From an uncultured Bacteroidales bacterium (lineage in GTDB: Bacteria > Bacteroidota > Bacteroidia > Bacteroidales > Paludibacteraceae): a stretch of DNA of 64,000 nucleotides. Shown piece by piece: positions 7,998 to 16,769 of the stretch (position 1 is its first letter; every line of letters begins with the position of its first letter). A program made the translations under genes and the position numbers. The notes under the pieces are model-generated. The model searched no databases and was not told the DNA's origin. It worked only from the letters and a program-made list of their open reading frames with translations. The DNA lies in NCBI GenBank assembly GCA_900317345.1, contig ONGK01000008.1, positions 1 through 64,000 on the forward strand, in the 5' to 3' direction.

Positions 7998-10553
7998 TTA
8001 CAAGCGATTTCCCATGATTGTATACACCGCATCTCCGCGCACGATAACAATCTGTCCGTCGCGTAGCATCTTAACCGCCGCAGGTTCGCAACCACAGTCG
8101 GCATCATCAAAGCCCTGCGTGCTTGTACACTCGGTGGTGAAATCAGTGTAGGTCTTGTTTCCGCCCACCTCGATTTCGAGGTCATAATAGCCCGTTCCGG
8201 GTTTCACAGCACTTGTGCTATAGCAAGCGAAATTATTGTCCGTTCCGGCATGGAAGGTCCATCCGCGTCCCGTAACCGATTTCAGGCGCCACGTACCGGC
8301 ACCAGCTGTAGATTTGCTGATAGCCCACGTGAATGGCTCATCGCTGACCACCAGGTGCGAATACTCACTCTTATCGTACGTAATGAAGTCATTGCCCAGT
8401 TTGATAGAGAACCCGCCGCTGAGTTTATCAAACGTGAACACCGCAGCGTCCGACTCATCGGTCGAGCTCTCGATAACTCCGTTCTCGGGTTTTCCGATAG
8501 CGTAATACTTGGTATTACCTACCTTAGCGGCGATGAGGAACTGCCCACCGCTTTGGGTGGGGTCAAACGGCGTGCCTCCGTGCGTCTCTTCGTTGGCAAA
8601 GACGGCATAGAGTGTATCGGCGGTGTAAGCTCCGCCTCTCTCGATATACTCAGGCGCCGTGTCTTCACTCTCATATCCGGCAATCGGGCACCACCCAGTG
8701 AACACCCGTCCATCCGTACAAGCCGCAGGCTTGCTGGTGGGCATGATATACAAATCAAGGAGCGTGAACGTCCTGGCGAACTCATCCTCATTGAGCATCC
8801 ATACAATGGGTTTTCCACCGAAGGCGAAAATCTGAACCGAGTCGGTCAGCGTCGGGATGGTGAGAATGGATGTAGCGGCATCGTAGGTGTAATCAGTGCC
8901 ATAAACCAGTTGCGTCTTGTTCGAGAGGACAATCCAGTTGTTGGCGTTGTCAAGCGAATATCCGTCCGCCGGCAGCACGACGAGCTGCAGCGCCGAGTCA
9001 ATGGGCACCATTCCATGTATTTCCTCCTCGGCACAGCGATTGCCGTACACCGAATAGGTATAACGATTCTTAACCCATTCTACGTTGATTATCAGCTTAT
9101 TACTGTTATCACCGGTGATGGCGCTTGCGTTGATGACAAGCGATTTGTTATCCTCGCTGAGGGTATAATCGGTTCCGGGCGTCAGTGTGACCGAACCCAG
9201 TTTGACACTAAGGCTCGACATATCATAGGTGGAATCGGTCGGAATAATGGTAGCCGAGAGCTCCTTGTTATTCTCCGCTTTGCCGGCACTCAGAATGATT
9301 CGACATCCGGAGACGTATGTCACGATAGCGTGCGCAGAGTTGAGCGGCTGAATACCAACGATGACATCCTGGTCGGAGTTATAGGTACCAGAACCGCTAC
9401 CTGCTCCTCCGGCACCGGGATTGAGGGCATCGACCTCAAAATAACCATCGTGAGAACCACCCCATCCCCAGTTGAAATGGAAGAAGTCGGCATCATCATA
9501 TCCATCGCACACGAAGCTGTGTCCGCTATCGTTGTTTCGGCCGGCATACATAATAGGTCTATGCGCATCCAACTCACTCTTGAGCATAGCAATCCACTCC
9601 GGTTTCGTCCAACTCTTCATGCCCCATCCGCCATCGCGGGCGTAACCTTTGACGGACTCGGGCTCGTAGCCGAAGAATCGGGTCAATGCGGTCTCAGCGC
9701 AGTATTCAAGGATGCCGTTATAGCTGATGGTCTGTGCTCCGCTGGCTTCGGTGCCATAGCTCATATCCACGGCGACGCCGCAGTGATACATGAGCGTAGC
9801 TACCGCGTCCCGATTGACCTTCGGGTCACTGTTGCCGCTATAATAGGGCAGCATATTATCCCAGTCGTAGGTGGTAGCGCCGAAATCGGCGTAGCAGTTA
9901 AACCCATTGAGCGAGTCTGTATGGGAACCTGTACCTGTCTCAGGCCATTTCCAGAAGTTCATCACCTGTGCCATACAGGTAGCCACACAGCCTGTGAGGC
10001 AGCGCGCCAAACCGTCCTGCGGGCACATGTTGTAGTACGGCGCCATCTGATTCCAAGTGGTCTCGATGAGCGGTTGCACCACCGGCGTGCCGACCGTAGC
10101 GTAACCCTTACGCAGTCTATCCCAGCGCTGCTGCACCTCGGCATCAGGCGTGTCGGTACTCTCCGTGACGAAATCTATCTGGCGATTGTATTCGCTGAGC
10201 CAATAGCGTAGGTTCTCAGGCATATTCGTCAGGTCAAAGTGGCCTGTGGTGGAATACGCCAATACAGGCCGTATACGATCGTCCGCCGCGATGATGACCC
10301 ATCCTTCGCCGCCTTCGTTCTCGTAGATATAGAACCTGTTCGCTTGTTGCGCGTCCGCCGCGTTCCGCACCATCCGTTTCGCGGGAGCTTTCCGGACGGC
10401 AGAAGCCGCAGAAGCAGGGTTCATGAAGCTGTTCGCCACAACGGCTGCCTCTTCAGGACTCACTTGCGCTGCCCACGCCATACTCACAGCCAGAAGGCTG
10501 CATACCATGCACGCTGTAATTCTGCGTGCTAACACATTGATTTTCATATTCAT
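7998..10553 (-). CDS. C10 (streptopain-like) cysteine peptidase, third of the tandem set
   Basis: 851 residues. A signal peptide (to about residue 29, SMAWA) is followed by an inhibitory propeptide domain carrying the conserved stretch RKAPAKRMV (54-62) and FYIYEN-EGGEGWVIIAADD. The C10 catalytic domain spans about 155-415, with the nucleophile in GCVATCMAQ (Cys189), the general base in GHSFVCDGY (His345), the HFNWGWGG loop (about 359-366) and the ALNPGAGGAGSGSG loop that closes the SpeB active site. Two Ig-like modules, an InlB-type module (FTGWCPIAGYESEDTAPEY) and a ricin-like or fascin-like stretch follow. The C-terminus carries the shared tag MLRDGQIVIVRGDAVYTIMG. The enzyme should be secreted as a zymogen and act on extracellular proteins. 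It starts 4 bp after the preceding C10 gene and ends 3 bp before the next gene. Confidence 0.88.
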   Translation of the reverse strand: MNMKINVLARRITACMVCSLLAVSMAWAAQVSPEEAAVVANSFMNPASAASAVRKAPAKRMVRNAADAQQANRFYIYENEGGEGWVIIAADDRIRPVLAYSTTGHFDLTNMPENLRYWLSEYNRQIDFVTESTDTPDAEVQQRWDRLRKGYATVGTPVVQPLIETTWNQMAPYYNMCPQDGLARCLTGCVATCMAQVMNFWKWPETGTGSHTDSLNGFNCYADFGATTYDWDNMLPYYSGNSDPKVNRDAVATLMYHCGVAVDMSYGTEASGAQTISYNGILEYCAETALTRFFGYEPESVKGYARDGGWGMKSWTKPEWIAMLKSELDAHRPIMYAGRNNDSGHSFVCDGYDDADFFHFNWGWGGSHDGYFEVDALNPGAGGAGSGSGTYNSDQDVIVGIQPLNSAHAIVTYVSGCRIILSAGKAENNKELSATIIPTDSTYDMSSLSVKLGSVTLTPGTDYTLSEDNKSLVINASAITGDNSNKLIINVEWVKNRYTYSVYGNRCAEEEIHGMVPIDSALQLVVLPADGYSLDNANNWIVLSNKTQLVYGTDYTYDAATSILTIPTLTDSVQIFAFGGKPIVWMLNEDEFARTFTLLDLYIMPTSKPAACTDGRVFTGWCPIAGYESEDTAPEYIERGGAYTADTLYAVFANEETHGGTPFDPTQSGGQFLIAAKVGNTKYYAIGKPENGVIESSTDESDAAVFTFDKLSGGFSIKLGNDFITYDKSEYSHLVVSDEPFTWAISKSTAGAGTWRLKSVTGRGWTFHAGTDNNFACYSTSAVKPGTGYYDLEIEVGGNKTYTDFTTECTSTQGFDDADCGCEPAAVKMLRDGQIVIVRGDAVYTIMGNRL

Positions 10554-10610
10554 AATTTTATTGTATCCTTGCTCCGGTTGGTGTATATACCGCCTCTCCG
10601 CGGATAATCA
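10551..10610. repeat. 60-bp junction repeat, copy 1
   Basis: Spans the last ~50 coding bases of one C10 gene, the 4-bp gap and the start codon of the next. It matches 13699-13758 at 57 of 60 positions by direct comparison. Confidence 0.9.
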
Positions 10611-13600
10611 CTATTTGTCCGTTTCGCAACAATTTCTGTGCCACAGGCACAATTGCCGTATTCTCTATGTCCGTTGTACTGCTGCAGCCCTCGGAGGAGT
10701 AATAGGTGGTAATGGTCGGAGCTGTGCCCACCGTTATTTCAATGAATGTAATACGAGCCTGTTTGCCACCACTACCACTCGTTGTTGTCGGCGAAGTCCA
10801 TGTAGCGGCATTTGGCTGATACGAACTTGCCCATCCGCCGCCATTATAAGAGCCATCATAGGTCAATGCAATATTGCTCATATCGCCGACGGTTGATGTT
10901 ATTGTTAATGTACTACCTTTATAAACACGATAATCTGTCCCGTTGTTTAACACTCCATTGGAAACGCTCAGCGTAATACCTTCTTTCGGGAATGTAGTAT
11001 CTTCGGTAGCATCCAATTGTATAATTTTGCTGTTTTCTCCGCCCTCCGTTTCCGTCCGGCAGTAGATCGCATAGTACGTGGTATCGCGAGTAGCCGTAAA
11101 ATCGGTGGTCCAAGTATGCGCCGTAGTGTTATCCTCCGGCAAGGTAGCGCCCCACCAACCGACGAATGTATAGCCGTCGCAGGCCTCAGGGTCTGACGGG
11201 ACTTCAGGCTGCGAATTTTTCAGCACACTCTGCGTTTCGCCCACCTGAACACCTTTGTCAAAGAAACGGATATTATAATACACCGGTTCGGGTGCTACAC
11301 AACTTGTTGTGTAATCCGTGTATGACGAACCACCCGAAGCAGAATAGTATATCTTAATCGACGTAGGATACAAGGCTCCGCTTGTCGCATTGCGAATCGC
11401 AAAATAGCCATAGGTGCCACCCGTAAAATCATACTTATTGCCGTTTCTGGTTATGGTTGTGACGGCCGGTTTGGCACTTGTTCCTGCATGAACGGTCAGA
11501 GTTGTCACACCGTTGATAATAATGGAATCAATCTTGTTCAGATTGTCCTTATTGGCGATGTAGGAGTTGCTCTTTCTCATCTGGATAGTGCCCGAACTGC
11601 TCTTCATCACATTCGTATAATAGCAGGTAATCCCGCAGCGCGTTTCTTCTGTGTCCGTACCGTACGAAGCAGAAACACTGTCTTCGTCCAGATAAATCAT
11701 CTTTTGAGTGCCTTCCTCTCCGGGCGTAGCGTAAACAGCATAATAGGTATCGACGGAATAGGTGTCGTTTTTCTTTGCAAAAACAGGAGCGGTGGTGGCA
11801 CTCTCGTAATTCTCAGTAGCGGTCCAGCCGATAAACTCCTTGTCCTCACAAGCGACAGGCTCGTTCTCCGGCAACCGGATAATATTGCTAAACGCCAAGT
11901 TAGCCGCGAACACTTCTCCGTTTGCCATCCACGTAACCGGTCTGCCCGCCACAGCGATAATCTCCACATCGCCTGTGACATGCTCTATACGGAAAGCACC
12001 CGTGGATTCGTCGTAGGTAAAGCCCGTGCCGTATGTCAGCACTTCTCCGCCCATCTCTACATCCCAGCAATAGGCGTCAGCGAGCGTATGTCCGTCGTTC
12101 GGCATAATCGTCAGTTCCAGCGACACTCCGGTGATAGCGAGATCTCCGCTCAGGTACTCCGGCGTACAAGCGTCACTTAAGAACTCATACAAGTAGCGAT
12201 TTTTCGTCCACACAGCCGTAATCGTCAAGTCATCGCTCTCTTCACCCGTAAGCGCTGACGCGTTGATTGTCAGCGTTTTATAGTCCGCGCTGAGCGTATA
12301 ATCGGTATTGAGCGTCAGCGTGGTGCTGCCTAACTGAACCGTCAGACTGGTGAAGGCGTACGACGCATCTTTCGGCGTAATCGTCACGGTGAAAGTCTCA
12401 TTGTTCTTGGCGTGGTTCGCGCAACTAATCGTACAGCCGGTTGCATTCTTTATCACCTCATGCCCTGTCTGAGGCGGTTCAATGCCCACGATGACATCCT
12501 GCTCCAAGTTATACTCGCCGTTGCCGCCACCCGAACCCGGATCGTGGGTCACAAGCGCATCCACGTCATAATAACCGTCGCACCAGTTACTCCAACCGAA
12601 GTTGAAGTGGAAATAGGAGTCCGAGTTGTAACCGTCGCAGACGAAACTATGGCCGTAATACGTCTCGTCATCATTCGGATCGTCACAACCGACGCCGACA
12701 TACATAATCGGACGATGCGCATCCAATTCGCTTTTGAGCATCGCTATCCACTCCGACCTCGTCCAACTCCTCATGCCGTCTTCCGGCGAACCGTCGCGGT
12801 AATAGCCTACCACTGTAGATTTGTAGCCGAAAAACTGCTTTAACGCCGTTTCTGCACACATCTTTCCTTTGCCGGAAAAATAACCATTCCAATCGATGGT
12901 GTGCGCACCGCTTCCGCCTTCATCTGCTGTACCATACGACATATCAACCGCTACGCCGCAATGGTACATCAGCGTGGCAACAGCTGTCTTCTGCGCCGCA
13001 GTAGAACTACCCGAATAGCTGTTTGTCATGTTTGCCCAGTCGTAGGTCGTTGCTCCGAAATCCGCAGAATACGTTGTGCCGGGAATGGTATGCGAACCTG
13101 TGCCTTGCTTGGGCCACTCCCAGTATTTCATCACTTGCGCCATCGCCGTAGCCACACAACCGGTATAACATTGTTTATCATTCTTAGTAGGACACAGATT
13201 CCAATAAGGAGTATCCTGGCTCCAACCTGTCTTGATAAGGGGCGCAACAATCGGCGTGGCTGTGGTGCGACGGACACCCGAACGCAGACGCAACCATTCG
13301 CGCTGTACCTTAGCATCCGCCTGAGTAGCGTGTTGCGCCGAATACGCTATCTGTTTCTTATAACCGTTCAACCAGCTTTTGATGTTAGCCGGCATATTGT
13401 CCGTGCGAAACGAACCGGTGTGAGAATACGCCAAAATCGGTCGCACCACATCGTTTGCCGCCACCATTACCCATCCTTCGCCATTCGCGTTCTCATAGAT
13501 ATAATACTGCGGCTCCGAACTTTCGCTATTAGCCTTTAGCACCATTCGTTTCGCCGGAGCACGATGGACACCCGCTGCCGGCTGGACAACATTCATAAAA

Positions 13601-13701
13601 TTGTTCGCAACCAAAGCGGCTTCCTCTTCACTCACGCGTTCAGCCCAAGTCAAGTTTATTGCGATGATACACGCAACAATTGTCATCAAAAGCTTTTTCA
13701 T
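10558..13701 (-). CDS. C10 (streptopain-like) cysteine peptidase, second of the tandem set
   Basis: 1047 residues, the longest of the three. Signal peptide to about residue 20 (NLTWA-E). The propeptide has HRAPAKRMV (46-54) and YYIYENANGEGWVMVAAND. In the catalytic domain the nucleophile is Cys182 in GCVATAMAQ and the base His351 in GHSFVCDGY. The glycine/tryptophan loop reads HFNFGWSNW instead of HFNWGWGG, so the first Trp is Phe here, which may change substrate fit but leaves Cys and His intact. C-terminal Ig-like modules, two InlB-type segments and two beta-sandwich modules precede the tag LLRNGQIVIIRGEAVYTPTG. Its 3' end is nearly identical in DNA to that of the first gene, which points to recent duplication or gene conversion. 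Confidence 0.88.
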   Translation of the reverse strand: MKKLLMTIVACIIAINLTWAERVSEEEAALVANNFMNVVQPAAGVHRAPAKRMVLKANSESSEPQYYIYENANGEGWVMVAANDVVRPILAYSHTGSFRTDNMPANIKSWLNGYKKQIAYSAQHATQADAKVQREWLRLRSGVRRTTATPIVAPLIKTGWSQDTPYWNLCPTKNDKQCYTGCVATAMAQVMKYWEWPKQGTGSHTIPGTTYSADFGATTYDWANMTNSYSGSSTAAQKTAVATLMYHCGVAVDMSYGTADEGGSGAHTIDWNGYFSGKGKMCAETALKQFFGYKSTVVGYYRDGSPEDGMRSWTRSEWIAMLKSELDAHRPIMYVGVGCDDPNDDETYYGHSFVCDGYNSDSYFHFNFGWSNWCDGYYDVDALVTHDPGSGGGNGEYNLEQDVIVGIEPPQTGHEVIKNATGCTISCANHAKNNETFTVTITPKDASYAFTSLTVQLGSTTLTLNTDYTLSADYKTLTINASALTGEESDDLTITAVWTKNRYLYEFLSDACTPEYLSGDLAITGVSLELTIMPNDGHTLADAYCWDVEMGGEVLTYGTGFTYDESTGAFRIEHVTGDVEIIAVAGRPVTWMANGEVFAANLAFSNIIRLPENEPVACEDKEFIGWTATENYESATTAPVFAKKNDTYSVDTYYAVYATPGEEGTQKMIYLDEDSVSASYGTDTEETRCGITCYYTNVMKSSSGTIQMRKSNSYIANKDNLNKIDSIIINGVTTLTVHAGTSAKPAVTTITRNGNKYDFTGGTYGYFAIRNATSGALYPTSIKIYYSASGGSSYTDYTTSCVAPEPVYYNIRFFDKGVQVGETQSVLKNSQPEVPSDPEACDGYTFVGWWGATLPEDNTTAHTWTTDFTATRDTTYYAIYCRTETEGGENSKIIQLDATEDTTFPKEGITLSVSNGVLNNGTDYRVYKGSTLTITSTVGDMSNIALTYDGSYNGGGWASSYQPNAATWTSPTTTSGSGGKQARITFIEITVGTAPTITTYYSSEGCSSTTDIENTAIVPVAQKLLRNGQIVIIRGEAVYTPTGARIQ

Positions 13702-13758
13702 AATTTTACTTTATCCTTGCTCCGGTTGGTGTATATACCGCCTCTCCGCGAATAATCA
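13699..13758. repeat. 60-bp junction repeat, copy 2
   Basis: Same sequence as 10551-10610 with three differences. It spans the 3' end of the first C10 gene and the start codon of the second. Confidence 0.9.
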
Positions 13759-16357
13759 TCAGCCTTCCGTCTCGCAGCACTTTGTTCGCTGCAGGCGTTT
13801 GTTCAAGGGTATTTTCGATGCCTCTTTCGTCGGCACAATGGGTCGTATAATTGCTATATACCACTCCGGTTCCGTTCCATGCAACGGTAACCGAGTTGAG
13901 GTATATCGTACCGCTATTCGAGCGCAGACCGATGTAGGTATATTCGCCATCAACGGTCAGTTCCGTACTCGTGCCATAGACAATCGAGCCCAGTTTGGTG
14001 CCTTTATTGATAGCTCCGTACAAATCGGAAGGTGCCGAATAGGCTTTGTTTTTACCATATACATCCAGTGTTTTGCCCACGGATGTTGCGCTGTTCCAGT
14101 CCACCGTAATCTTTTTCACAGTGCCGCCGGAAGCGGTGGTTATGATGCCCGAGTTGCTATTCTTTGAGCGGAGCTGTATAGCGCCGGAACCTTTCGCACT
14201 CTGGCCGGCATACACAGCATCGGAAGTGAGCTGTTTGCCGCTCCAGGAGGTATAGTACGAACTTGTTGCATCGGTTATATCAACGGTCAGCACATCCTCG
14301 ATAACCGCTTCGCCCGCTTGCTCATCCGCAAAGACGGCATAATAGGTGTCCGAAACACAGACATCTCCCTCCTGAGCGAAGCCAGGCGCCGTTGTAGCGC
14401 TCTCATAATCAGCAATCCAGCACCAACCGACAAACACCTTGTCGCTACAGCTCTCCGGCTCATCTGCCGGCAAGTGAATGATATCTTTCTTGCCGTAGCT
14501 CTGAGTATCCGTATACGTGGCGTCGAACTCAACGGAGCCAACTTTCCATACCACCTCTTTCTTTCCATACGCCAGGATTTTTACGTCACCCGAAACAGAA
14601 GCAATGCGGAAGAGGCCGGTTGCGGCATTGTATGTGAAATCCGTACCATACGTCAGTTCATCGTCATCCATATCCACATCCCAGCAAGCGGGGTTATCCA
14701 GCATATATCCGTCCTTCGGCAAAATCGTGAGTTCCAGCGGTTCGCCGCTCATGGAGACCATTCCTTCCGTCGAGGCGCTTGAGCAATTCTCGCTCAGCAT
14801 CGCATAGCGATAGCGTGCTTTTGCCCATACCACCGTGATAATCAGCGAGTTCTTAATATCTCCAGTGATGGCGCTTGCCAAGATGGTGAGCGTTTTGTTA
14901 TCCGCGCTAAGGGTGTAATGCGTGCCCTTCGTGAGCGTAGTAGAACCCAGTGCGACGGTGATAGATGAGAAATCATAGGAGTCATCCGTCGGGGTAAACG
15001 TGGCAGTATAAACCTTGTCATTCTCCGCGGTCATAGCACCCGCAATCGTGCAACCGGAGCCATTCTTCACCACAGCGTGGCCCATGCTCGCCGGCTCAAT
15101 ACCGATGATGACGTCCTGGTCTTCCGAGAAGCTGTAACCGCCTCCTCCGGCTCCACCGCCACCCGGAACCAAGTTCGACAAGAGGAAATATCCGTCGGCA
15201 TAGCCTGACCAACCCCAGTTGAAGTGGAAATAATCATCCGACCTATAGCCATCACAGATGAAGCTATGGCCGCCTTCGCTGCTGGCGCCGGCATACATAA
15301 TCGGGCGCTCAGCGTCCAACTCAGCCTTAATCATCGCTGTCCAGTCCTCGTCGGTCCATTTCTGATAATAAGTGTATCCGTCGTATGTATAGCCGTCACG
15401 CATATATCCTGTGGGTTGCTTGTAGCCGAAAAAGTGATACAACGCATTCTGGGCATTGTCGTTCTCATCCCACGAGCCATAGTTGACCGTGTACGTACCC
15501 GAGCCGCCGTCGGCATCATTACCATACATCATCTCGGTAGCAACACCGCAGTGGAACATCAGCGTAGCAACCGCCGTTGCCTGCGCCGTAGTGTAACTAT
15601 CGCTGTAATCGTTGAGCATATTATCCCAATCGTAGGTCGTCTCTTCAAAATTAGCGGTCTGCTGGCCGTAACGGCTGGAAGTTCTGCCGGTATTGGGGTT
15701 CAGCGGCTGGTATGTATGCGAACCGGTGCCTTGCTTGGGCCACTTCCAGTAGTTCATCACCTGTGCCATGGCGGTAGCAACGCAGCCTGTGTAGGCTTTG
15801 TTGTTTCCCGTGCCCGGGCAGAGGTTCCAATACGGTGCTTCCTGATCCCACGTAGTCTGAACCAGCGGGCCAACAACCACTGTGCCGGAGGTAGCCAGAC
15901 GCCGCGCACCACGACGCAGTCTGCTCCACTCTTCCACCGCTTCGGGCGTTGCCTCTACGCTATCAGCCTCCAGACGACGGATGAACGTATTATACTTACC
16001 CAGCCATCCTTTGAGGTTCTCCGGCATGTTATCCGTCCGGAAATGGCCTGTCTCGGAGAACGCAAGAATAGGATTGACGGCATCATTCGCCGCCACCATC
16101 ACCCAGCCTTCGCCGTCTGCATTCTCGTAGATATAATACGATGCTTCTTGTTGTTCGGTGCTCTTTTTCACCATCCGTTTCGCCGGCGCCTTACGCAGAG
16201 CAGACGAAGCAGAGGATACATTCATAAAATTATTCGCAACCACAGATGCATCCTCCAGACTGACCCGTTCAGCCCAAACCACACACACAGCGAAAACGCT
16301 GCAAATCATACACGCCATCATTCTGCGTGCCCAAAAATCAACTCTTGATTTCATCAT
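13706..16357 (-). CDS. C10 (streptopain-like) cysteine peptidase, first gene of the operon
   Basis: 883 residues from the chosen start. The frame stays open to 16465, but the promoter at 16412-16443 would place the start point near 16404, and the N-terminus from 16357 (MMKSRVDFWARRMMACM...) aligns with the third paralogue, so 16357 (or the adjacent ATG at 16354) is preferred. Signal peptide ends near VVWA-E. The propeptide has RKAPAKRMV (55-63) and YYIYENADGEGWVMVAAND. Catalytic Cys192 lies in GCVATAMAQ, His364 in GHSFICDGY, and HFNWGWSG follows. C-terminal Ig-like modules, an InlB-type segment and a beta-sandwich module (about residues 700-830) precede the tag VLRDGRLMIIRGEAVYTPTG. It should be exported as a zymogen. 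Confidence 0.88.
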   Translation of the reverse strand: MMKSRVDFWARRMMACMICSVFAVCVVWAERVSLEDASVVANNFMNVSSASSALRKAPAKRMVKKSTEQQEASYYIYENADGEGWVMVAANDAVNPILAFSETGHFRTDNMPENLKGWLGKYNTFIRRLEADSVEATPEAVEEWSRLRRGARRLATSGTVVVGPLVQTTWDQEAPYWNLCPGTGNNKAYTGCVATAMAQVMNYWKWPKQGTGSHTYQPLNPNTGRTSSRYGQQTANFEETTYDWDNMLNDYSDSYTTAQATAVATLMFHCGVATEMMYGNDADGGSGTYTVNYGSWDENDNAQNALYHFFGYKQPTGYMRDGYTYDGYTYYQKWTDEDWTAMIKAELDAERPIMYAGASSEGGHSFICDGYRSDDYFHFNWGWSGYADGYFLLSNLVPGGGGAGGGGYSFSEDQDVIIGIEPASMGHAVVKNGSGCTIAGAMTAENDKVYTATFTPTDDSYDFSSITVALGSTTLTKGTHYTLSADNKTLTILASAITGDIKNSLIITVVWAKARYRYAMLSENCSSASTEGMVSMSGEPLELTILPKDGYMLDNPACWDVDMDDDELTYGTDFTYNAATGLFRIASVSGDVKILAYGKKEVVWKVGSVEFDATYTDTQSYGKKDIIHLPADEPESCSDKVFVGWCWIADYESATTAPGFAQEGDVCVSDTYYAVFADEQAGEAVIEDVLTVDITDATSSYYTSWSGKQLTSDAVYAGQSAKGSGAIQLRSKNSNSGIITTASGGTVKKITVDWNSATSVGKTLDVYGKNKAYSAPSDLYGAINKGTKLGSIVYGTSTELTVDGEYTYIGLRSNSGTIYLNSVTVAWNGTGVVYSNYTTHCADERGIENTLEQTPAANKVLRDGRLMIIRGEAVYTPTGARIK

Positions 16358-16411
16358 ATTTATTTTTATTATCGATCTCATCCCTTTCATCCTCTCGGAC
16401 CAAAAAGTTTG

Positions 16412-16443
16412 CAAAATTACAACAATATATTTAAATATCCAAA
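16412..16443 (-). promoter_or_regulatory. Promoter of the C10/S26/PqqD operon
   Basis: Minus strand: TTTG, 20 nt starting GATATTTA and ending GTTG, then TAATTTTG and C. Its position excludes the upstream in-frame ATG at 16465 of the first C10 gene and sets a leader of roughly 50 nt to 16357. Confidence 0.8.
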
Positions 16444-16562
16444 CTTTTTTGTAAAATAATCGCATTTATGGGCAAAATTAGTAACAATTTGTCAGAAATT
16501 TGACATATTTAAGCACAAAATAGTATTTCTGAGAGAGCGTCAAGGAATTAGTGATTGGGCAG

Positions 16563-16595
16563 TACGTGGGTTTTACGTGGTCATTACGTGTTAGC
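16563..16595. repeat. 11-bp spaced repeat, 3 units of TACGTG
   Basis: TACGTG at 16563, 16574 and 16585, each followed by five variable bases. The exact 11-bp spacing puts the words on the same face of the helix. Confidence 0.7.
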
Positions 16596-16661
16596 ACCCC
16601 CAAAAAGCAATGTGTAAAAATTGACGAAAAATGCCAAATAATCATTTTTTCTCCTTATTTA

Positions 16662-16693
16662 TTTGCGTATATGCGCGAAAAGTTGTACTTTTG
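16662..16693 (+). promoter_or_regulatory. Promoter of the 1019-residue surface protein
   Basis: TTTG, 20 nt beginning CGTATATG and ending GTTG, then TACTTTTG and C. The predicted leader is about 70 nt. Confidence 0.8.
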
Positions 16694-16769
16694 CGGTGAT
16701 TTTGCAAAGTATAATTAGCAAAAGCTATTATAAAACCCAAAATTTTCGTTTAACTAAAAACACAAACAC

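Larger units (their letters stand above)
16358..16769. other. 412-bp divergent intergenic region with two promoters and an 11-bp array
   Basis: No gene is seen. It carries the minus-strand promoter of the C10 operon (16412-16443), three TACGTG words spaced 11 bp apart (16563-16595) and the plus-strand promoter of the 1019-residue surface protein (16662-16693). The remainder is AT-rich. Confidence 0.75.

Noticed and set aside
8250..10211. 653-codon plus-strand frame opposite a C10 peptidase gene
   Set aside because: It is antisense to a gene with intact signal peptide, catalytic motifs and operon context; its translation is Arg-rich and shows no domain, as expected for a shadow frame.
15224..16348. 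374-codon plus-strand frame opposite the first C10 gene
   Set aside because: Same pattern of antisense shadow, with no promoter or start context on the plus strand.
13706..16465. Longer start (16465) for the first C10 gene
   Set aside because: The start would lie upstream of the promoter's -7 box, and the extra residues match neither paralogue.
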